From: Chlorobium ferrooxidans DSM 13031
Lineage (GTDB): Bacteria; Bacteroidota; Chlorobiia; Chlorobiales; Chlorobiaceae
DNA: 64,000 nt
Direction of reading: 5' to 3'
Assembly: GCF_000168715.1 (NCBI RefSeq)
Contig: NZ_AASE01000008.1
Span: forward strand, 1-64,000
The translations under genes and the position numbers were made by a program. Shown here piece after piece: positions 58,838 through 64,000 of the stretch. Positions within the stretch are counted from its first letter, which is position 1. Every line of letters starts with the position of its first letter. Under the pieces are notes generated by a model. That model was not told where the DNA came from. It made no database searches and saw only the letters and a list, made by a program, of their open reading frames with translations.

Positions 58838-59572
58838 ATGAAAGCAACACTCAGCTGCAACAGGTTAAAAAAGATCTATAACAAACGGGAAGTTGTCAAA
58901 AGCTCATCCATAGAGGTTAAGCAGGGTCAGATTGTGGGTCTGCTCGGGCCGAACGGAGCCGGTAAAACAACAACGTTCTACATGATTGTCGGGCTTGTCC
59001 GACCGGATGGCGGAGATGTTTTTCTTGATTCACTGAACATTACCCGCATACCGATGTACAAGCGGGCCCGTCTCGGTATCGGTTATCTCCCCCAGGAAGC
59101 CTCCGTATTCCGAAACCTCACCGTTGAAGAGAATATCCTGAGCGTACTCGAATTCACCTCCCTTTCAAAACCGGAACGGCAGGAAAAAACCGACCGGATG
59201 CTTGAGGATCTGAACATCACGGCGATACGCAAAAACATGGGCTACACCCTGTCGGGTGGCGAACGCCGTCGAACAGAGATCGCAAGGGCACTGGCTCTTG
59301 ACCCGAAATTCATTCTGCTTGATGAACCGTTTGCCGGTGTGGACCCAATTGCCGTGGAGGATATCCAGCAGATTGTTGAAGGGCTTGTCCGGCGCGACAT
59401 CGGCGTCCTCATCACCGATCATAATGTGCATGAAACGCTCTCCATAACCAGCCATGCCTACCTGCTCTTTGACGGAAGCATCTTTATGCAGGGAACACCT
59501 GAAGAGATCGCCGACAACCCGGAGGTCAGAAAAATGTACCTTGGCGAAAAATTCAGCCTCGACCGATACTGA
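58838..59572 (+). CDS. lptB: LptB, lipopolysaccharide export ATPase
   Basis: 244 residues. Walker [18 protein letters not shown], signature [16 protein letters not shown], Walker [21 protein letters not shown], and switch [10 protein letters not shown]. These sequences are diagnostic of LptB. It powers LPS extraction with LptFG; the latter are not in this window. It is preceded by about 150 bases from csmE and followed by a 318-base gap. Confidence 0.94.
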   Translation: MKATLSCNRLKKIYNKREVVKSSSIEVKQGQIVGLLGPNGAGKTTTFYMIVGLVRPDGGDVFLDSLNITRIPMYKRARLGIGYLPQEASVFRNLTVEENILSVLEFTSLSKPERQEKTDRMLEDLNITAIRKNMGYTLSGGERRRTEIARALALDPKFILLDEPFAGVDPIAVEDIQQIVEGLVRRDIGVLITDHNVHETLSITSHAYLLFDGSIFMQGTPEEIADNPEVRKMYLGEKFSLDRY

Positions 59573-59890
59573 GCCCTCCCTCTGTGAGCGGTACCGAAAA
59601 GGAACATGCGCAACCCGTTCAGGCTCAACCTCCCATAAATACAACCAGCACAATAACAGCCTATCCGCCTGCACTCTTGCTGATCGGCACGGGTCGAGCT
59701 GTATGCACTTTGTGACTGATAACGTCTTCCGAAGCAAATTGAAAGCAGGCCGAAAGCAATTTCTCCGCGCCTCAGGAAACTTTAATAGATAAAGCCGGTG
59801 TTCTTATAAGTGCATAGCAGTCGTAACCATAGCTCCTCTCCCTGATTTGATCGAAAACATCCAAACCGATTAACCGGAGGCAAGTGCACG
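59573..59890. other. Intergenic region upstream of the B12 radical SAM gene
   Basis: 318 bases with no convincing coding frame. No consensus B12 riboswitch box was recognised despite the cobalamin-binding gene that follows. Confidence 0.45.
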
Positions 59891-61393
59891 ATGAATATTC
59901 TTCTGATCTATCCCGAATTCCCTGATACTTTCTGGAGTTTCAAACATGCCCTGAAATTTGTCAATAAAAAAGCATCGCTTCCTCCCCTCGGCCTCCTGAC
60001 GGTAGCCGCAATGCTGCCTGAAAGCTGGGAGAAAAAACTGGTTGACCTCAATACCGCTCTTCTCCGGGCTGATGATATTGCCTGGGCAGACATGGCATTT
60101 ATCAGCGCAATGGCTGTCCAGCAGGAATCAGCCCGAAAGGTCATCGAACTCTGCAATACCGCCGGATTGACCATAGTTGCCGGAGGCCCTCTCTTTACTT
60201 CCGAACATGAAGATTTTCCGTCGGTTGACCATTTTGTGCTGAACGAAGCCGAGTTGACCCTTCAACCCTTTCTTGATGACCTTCTGAACGGTAGTCCGAA
60301 AAAACTCTATTCCACCGATCTCTTTGCGGACATCAGCCGGACCCCGACACCCCAGTGGAAGCTGCTCGACATGAATAAATATGCATCGATGGCTTTGCAA
60401 TTTTCCAGGGGGTGCCCCTACAAATGCGACTTCTGCAATGTCACCGCTCTTCTCGGTCATAAAATCCGCACAAAAACCAGCGACCAGATCATTACGGAAC
60501 TTGACGCTCTTCGCCGGCTTGGATGGCAGGACAGCATCTTTTTTGTCGATGACAACTTCATTGCGCACAAAACATATCTGAAAAAAGAGCTGCTTCCACG
60601 CTTGATAGCGTGGCAGAAAGGCTACAGCAGAACCATCCGGTTTTACACAGAGTGTTCGATCAACCTGGCTGATGATCAGGAGCTGATGTCGCTCATGGTT
60701 GAGGCAGGATTCGGAATGGTCTTTATCGGCATTGAAACCCCCGATGATGCCGCACTGCATGCCTGCGGCAAGCAGCACAACACTTCAAGGGACATGCTCT
60801 CCAACATCAGAAAGATTCAGCAGTCCGGCATGGAGGTACAGGGTGGCTTTATTGTCGGTTTTGACAGTGACACCCCCTCTATTTTCCAGAAACAGATCGA
60901 ATTCATCCAGAAGAGCGGCATCGTTACGGCTATGGTCGGCATCCTCCAGGCTCTCCCCGGCACCAGACTCTACGACCGCATGCAGAAGGAGGGACGACTG
61001 CTGCATAACTCAAGCGGCGATAATGCCGACAGCAATACCAACTTTGTGCCGGTAATGGACCTTGAACTGCTTCGAAAAGGGTATACCGACATGATGAACC
61101 AGCTCTATGCTCCAAAATATTACTACCGGCGTATCCGGACACTGCTGAGTGAATACCGGGCACCTCGCTTAAAAAGAAGGGTCCGCTTTGACGACATGCT
61201 GGCCTTTGCCCGCTCAACCGTCCTGCTCGGTGTTGTCGGACGGGAACGGTTCCAGTACTGGAAGATGCTGATCTGGACTTTTTTCAATCGCCAGAACTCC
61301 CTGCCGCTGGCCGTAACGCTGGCCATTTACGGCCACCATTTTCGAAAGGTGTGTCAGCTGCATCTGAAAGAGGTTCGAAGAACCCCAGGATAA
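59891..61393 (+). CDS. B12-binding radical SAM protein (DUF4070 type; HpnP/BchQ/BchR class methyltransferase candidate)
   Basis: 500 residues. N-terminal cobalamin-binding domain (ILLIYPEFPDTFWSFKHALK, AVQQESARKVIEL), then the radical SAM motif RGCPYKCDFCNVTALLG, and a C-terminal DUF4070-like region. Families with this layout include the hopanoid C-2 methylase HpnP and the bacteriochlorophyll C-8/C-12 methyltransferases BchQ and BchR, which green sulfur bacteria use for chlorosome pigments. Which one is not decidable here. GGAGG ribosome site. Confidence 0.78.
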   Translation: MNILLIYPEFPDTFWSFKHALKFVNKKASLPPLGLLTVAAMLPESWEKKLVDLNTALLRADDIAWADMAFISAMAVQQESARKVIELCNTAGLTIVAGGPLFTSEHEDFPSVDHFVLNEAELTLQPFLDDLLNGSPKKLYSTDLFADISRTPTPQWKLLDMNKYASMALQFSRGCPYKCDFCNVTALLGHKIRTKTSDQIITELDALRRLGWQDSIFFVDDNFIAHKTYLKKELLPRLIAWQKGYSRTIRFYTECSINLADDQELMSLMVEAGFGMVFIGIETPDDAALHACGKQHNTSRDMLSNIRKIQQSGMEVQGGFIVGFDSDTPSIFQKQIEFIQKSGIVTAMVGILQALPGTRLYDRMQKEGRLLHNSSGDNADSNTNFVPVMDLELLRKGYTDMMNQLYAPKYYYRRIRTLLSEYRAPRLKRRVRFDDMLAFARSTVLLGVVGRERFQYWKMLIWTFFNRQNSLPLAVTLAIYGHHFRKVCQLHLKEVRRTPG

Positions 61394-61483
61394 GCGTTCA
61401 TGCACGGCATTGTATAGAGTGCATCTATATAATATTTTAATTTCCCTTGCTTCTTGAAGAAATAAAGCGTACTCTTGGAAGCA

Positions 61484-61500
61484 AGACCAACGGTTGGTCT
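61484..61500. promoter_or_regulatory. Perfect 17-bp palindrome upstream of the RRM gene, candidate operator
   Basis: AGACCAACGGTTGGTCT is a perfect palindrome with a single-base centre. The central base leaves no RNA loop, so it looks like a binding site for a dimeric repressor (TetR-type operators often have this form). It sits about 80 bases before the RRM start. Confidence 0.5.
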
Positions 61501-61580
61501 GAAAACTTTCAAGTGATTTGTGCTTTTGGTTATTTGACAGTGTCTCTTTTTGATCAAGGCACGAACTACTATATGAAATT

Positions 61581-61853
61581 ATGAATATTTACATTGGCAA
61601 TCTTGATTACAGCGTAACTGAAGCTGATCTTCGTGAGACTTTCGGCGAATTCGGCGAAGTTTCAAGCGCAAGTGTCATCAACGACAAATTCACCGGCCGT
61701 TCAAAGGGTTTTGGTTTTGTTGAGATGGCAAATGATGCAGAAGCTGCTTCTGCAATCGCTGACCTCAACGACAGTGACCTGAACGGCAGAACCATCAAGG
61801 TTAACGAGGCAAAGCCCCGTGAAGAGCGTCCAGCATCCCGCTCAAGGTATTAA
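61581..61853 (+). CDS. RNA-binding protein (single RRM)
   Basis: 90 residues. RNP2 IYIGNLDY and RNP1 KGFGFVEM surround one RRM; the tail is Arg/Ser-rich (PREERPASRSRY). Similar small RRM proteins in cyanobacteria and other bacteria are cold-induced. The long 5' leader and the operator-like palindrome suggest regulation. Confidence 0.92.
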   Translation: MNIYIGNLDYSVTEADLRETFGEFGEVSSASVINDKFTGRSKGFGFVEMANDAEAASAIADLNDSDLNGRTIKVNEAKPREERPASRSRY

Positions 61854-61875
61854 GCCTTACCACTACGGATAGTAA

Positions 61876-61910
61876 AAAAGCTGCTGTTGCAAAACAGCAG
61901 CTTTTTTTTT
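61876..61910 (+). terminator. Intrinsic terminator of the RRM gene
   Basis: AAAAGCTGCTGTT (61876-61888), GCAA loop, AACAGCAGCTTTT, ending in nine T residues. Confidence 0.92.
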
Positions 61911-62069
61911 GCCCTCTCTAAAAGTTCAATACGCCCTTCTTTATTCCCGCCTCATCAATCCGGAAACACCGGGAAGCGCATCTCATCTCTTTCATGTGTC
62001 AGTTTGCCCGCCACGCTTTGTTGCGTATCTTTACTGATAACTCTTTACGCCTCCAACAGAAAAAACCTC

Positions 62070-63515
62070 ATGACAGCCGAACACCTGCTTTTCGAGTCCG
62101 ACGGCGGCTTTATCCGCATTCCGATCTGGGGCCATATTCCGCTGAGCGGGCCGCTGAAAAAAATCCTCTCCCACCCTTCGTTCCTGCGCCTCAAGGGTAT
62201 CCGGCAGCTCTCCTTTTCCCAGCAGGTCTATCCCGGAGCCACGCATACCCGGTTTGAGCACTCCATAGGGGTCTATCATCTCATGAAACTCATTCTGCAG
62301 CGGATGCTGACAAGCAAGCTTGCGCTCACGCTTCAGGATGGCGAGTTCATATTCGATGATCACAACTGCAGGGTACTGCTCTCGGCAAGTCTGCTGCATG
62401 ATATCGGCCACTTCCCGCATGCCCATATCATAGAAGAGCAGATTCCTGTTTGCGATGGTGAACCGGTATTTTCGCACCACGAGGATCTCTGCAGCCATTT
62501 CATTTACGAGAAACATCCGGGAATTCCGGCAATAGCTGAAATCCTGCAGGAGGAGTGGCAGGTCAATCCCGAGGAGGTAATAACGCTTATCAAGGGTGGA
62601 AGCGGCACCCGATTCGGGAAACTGATCAGCGGAACGCTTGATCCGGATAAGATGGACTACCTGATGCGCGATGCACACCACTGCAACATTCCTTACGGAA
62701 GCATCGATATTGAGCGTTTGATCGAGTCGTTTGTGCCTGACCCGCAGCGTGAGCGGTTTGCCATAACCGAAAAAGGAATTGCGCCGCTTGAAAGCCTGCT
62801 TTTCGCAAAATACATGATGATGCGCAACGTTTACTGGCACCATACAAGCAGAGCGCTGTCGGCAATGCTGCGCAGGCTTTTGCAGGACATTGCCGGGGAA
62901 GGGATGCTCTCAGCCAGCACCCTGCGAGAGCTCTTCTATGGCAATGCTGACGACCGGGTGCTGCATGAACTGAAACAGTTGATGCCCGATAAAACGCACC
63001 CGATCAGCGCGTTGCTGGATGATATTCTCATGCGAAGGGTATACAAGAGAGCAATCACCGTTCAACCTTACATTAAAAACTCTTCACAGGAGGATGAGCG
63101 CTGGTTTATCTATAACAGCGACAACAAAGTGCGTCGGGAGAAGGAGCTGGAGATCTGCAATTTTTTAAACAAACGCCTCCATCTCGGCCTGCATGGCCAC
63201 GAGGTGCTGATCGATCCCCCATCGAAAAAGGATATTTTCGACTATGCTGACCTGAAAGAGCTGAGAGTACTGCCGACCCGATCGGAACACATCCACTACT
63301 CCCTGCAACTTGATTCGGAGTATGTTCGATTTGACGACCTGAATGAATCAGTGTTCCAATCGGACTTTATTCTCTCTTTTGAACGGTATACAAAAAAATT
63401 CAGGCTCCTCTGCCGCCCTGACCTGAGGGATCATATTGCGGCATTCCGTGAAGAGATTATGTGTCTGATGGCCAACGATCTTGACCTGTTTCGTTCAGGC
63501 AGCCTTCCTCACTAA
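62070..63515 (+). CDS. HD-domain phosphohydrolase (SAMHD1/dGTPase-like superfamily)
   Basis: 482 residues from ATG 62070. The HD metal ligands are seen in TRFEHSIGVYHL, LLHDIGHFPHAH and LDPDKMDYLMRDA. This set and order match the HD superfamily of deoxynucleotide triphosphohydrolases and YdhJ-like proteins. The substrate is unknown. An upstream extension to 61887 would lie in the RRM terminator and is rejected. Confidence 0.85.
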   Translation: MTAEHLLFESDGGFIRIPIWGHIPLSGPLKKILSHPSFLRLKGIRQLSFSQQVYPGATHTRFEHSIGVYHLMKLILQRMLTSKLALTLQDGEFIFDDHNCRVLLSASLLHDIGHFPHAHIIEEQIPVCDGEPVFSHHEDLCSHFIYEKHPGIPAIAEILQEEWQVNPEEVITLIKGGSGTRFGKLISGTLDPDKMDYLMRDAHHCNIPYGSIDIERLIESFVPDPQRERFAITEKGIAPLESLLFAKYMMMRNVYWHHTSRALSAMLRRLLQDIAGEGMLSASTLRELFYGNADDRVLHELKQLMPDKTHPISALLDDILMRRVYKRAITVQPYIKNSSQEDERWFIYNSDNKVRREKELEICNFLNKRLHLGLHGHEVLIDPPSKKDIFDYADLKELRVLPTRSEHIHYSLQLDSEYVRFDDLNESVFQSDFILSFERYTKKFRLLCRPDLRDHIAAFREEIMCLMANDLDLFRSGSLPH

Positions 63516-64000
63516 AAAAAATCCACACTAACGGCTTTTCTCGTAGCGGCTGCCCAGCAGGAAAACCGGTCAACGTAACAGCGGATCAGGTAAACTGCTT
63601 CCAGTTGATTACGGTATGCAACACAACGGCAATGACGAGCAGAGCACTGAGCCACAACTGCGCAGACTGGAACATGCCGGTGACAACCGTCAGGACAAAA
63701 AGCAGAGCTGTAATTGCCGAAAGGATAAATGCCCCGATTGCAAAAGGGCTTGCCGAAAATCTGGTGTTAGTATGCATCGTAACGTATATAAGTATTATCT
63801 GTTTGCATGTATGGTGCCGATCTTTTCGATCTACAGTGAATAAGGTACACCCGCGAATCTTAAGAGAGTATGAAGAGCCCCTTAAACCTTGCTTAAAAAT
63901 GCACCGCCACTATTTATTTGTTCTCCCGAAAGTCTGAAAATCCCGACAATTCAAAGTGGTGCCCGGAAGAGGCTGGGGGCAGATGAATAAATAATGAGAG
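63516..64000. other. Right end region, mostly non-coding
   Basis: 485 bases. It holds the small minus-strand frame at 63586-63777 and A+T-rich DNA. The last 100 bases resemble the MITE-like element at 42130 at the outer ends only; see the findings. No tRNA or other RNA gene was seen. Confidence 0.4.
63586..63777 (-). CDS. Small two-helix membrane protein
   Basis: 63 residues with two predicted membrane helices (FAIGAFILSAITALLFVLTVV and LWLSALLVIAVVLHTVINW). The end VVLHTVINWKQF resembles DUF4405-type small membrane proteins, in which a His near the membrane could bind heme. No ribosome site was evident, so the call is tentative. Confidence 0.4.
   Translation of the reverse strand: MHTNTRFSASPFAIGAFILSAITALLFVLTVVTGMFQSAQLWLSALLVIAVVLHTVINWKQFT

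Noticed and set aside
59573-59890. Cobalamin riboswitch before the B12 radical SAM gene
   Set aside because: No B12-box or conserved stem set was recognised.
61887-62069. Upstream extension of the HD-domain gene
   Set aside because: It begins inside the RRM gene terminator; the ATG at 62070 starts the conserved sequence.

Overview
The window is chromosomal DNA from a green sulfur bacterium (family Chlorobiaceae, Chlorobium/Pelodictyon type). The lineage markers are a CsmA/CsmE-type chlorosome envelope protein (58436-58687), a CruA-type lycopene cyclase (15844-17415), a CrtC-type carotenoid 1,2-hydratase (26220-27350), a two-gene Rieske/cytochrome b complex whose cytochrome b is fused to the subunit IV part (24201-26045), and a group 3b-like sulfhydrogenase operon. 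Coding density is high. No CRISPR array, complete insertion sequence or prophage was seen.

Layout. 1-810: hisA (partial) and hisH on the minus strand. 960-3350: an NfnA/NfnB-type ferredoxin:NADP transhydrogenase pair whose B subunit is interrupted by a one-base frameshift. 3427-7349: a nickel module (NikR regulator, outer-membrane barrel, CbiM/NikMN-like, CbiQ and CbiO ECF transporter parts) with a shared sequence motif in front of two of its units. 7500-13160: small conserved genes, an NYN-S1 fusion, a divergent ferrochelatase-like gene, an HlyD-like adaptor, hisI, ubiE/menG and a VanZ-like gene. 12769-18137 (minus) looks like one operon: LolD-type ATPase, CruA, DNA ligase, LOG-family protein, VanZ. 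18451-24095: a pteridine-reductase-like SDR, a trio of YqjD/YqjE-like small membrane proteins, and a very large GH13 protein. 24201-29178: petC-petB, crtC, tRNA-Phe, gltX. 29428-32967: ftsH, half-size TauE/SafE permease, HU protein, apt. 33026-41213: mtaB, a coiled-coil/winged-helix protein, rodA, era, rpsA, cmk, ychF. 41310-45297: murI, a small transposon-like palindromic element inserted at the murI stop codon, ispH, and a ferredoxin-GltD fusion. 45507-51378: U32 protein, a decayed toxin-antitoxin locus, and the hydBGDA hydrogenase operon. 51428-58299: four-helix/zinc-ribbon protein, FKBP, MscS, HemY-like oxidase, gamma carbonic anhydrase, trypsin-TPR protein. 58436-64000: csmE, lptB, a B12-binding radical SAM protein, an RRM protein, an HD phosphohydrolase, and a small membrane protein.

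How they fit together. The NikR/ECF nickel uptake cluster supplies the metal needed by the [NiFe] hydrogenase encoded 40 kb away. NfnAB, the ferredoxin-GltD fusion and the hydrogenase all handle NAD(P)H/ferredoxin electrons. CruA, CrtC, CsmE, and possibly the B12 radical SAM protein serve carotenoid, bacteriochlorophyll and chlorosome assembly.

The most unusual signals are: the frameshift in nfnB; a 142-bp element with perfect 17-bp terminal inverted repeats and TAAT duplications exactly at the murI stop; a toxin gene reduced to its last 20 codons and bounded by 33-bp repeats; a hydrogenase large subunit that ends exactly at the metal-ligand motif; hairpin repeats whose stems co-vary; 9-bp-period minisatellites at several loci; and a perfect 17-bp palindrome in front of the RRM gene. 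All functional assignments come from reading motifs by eye; no database search was possible.
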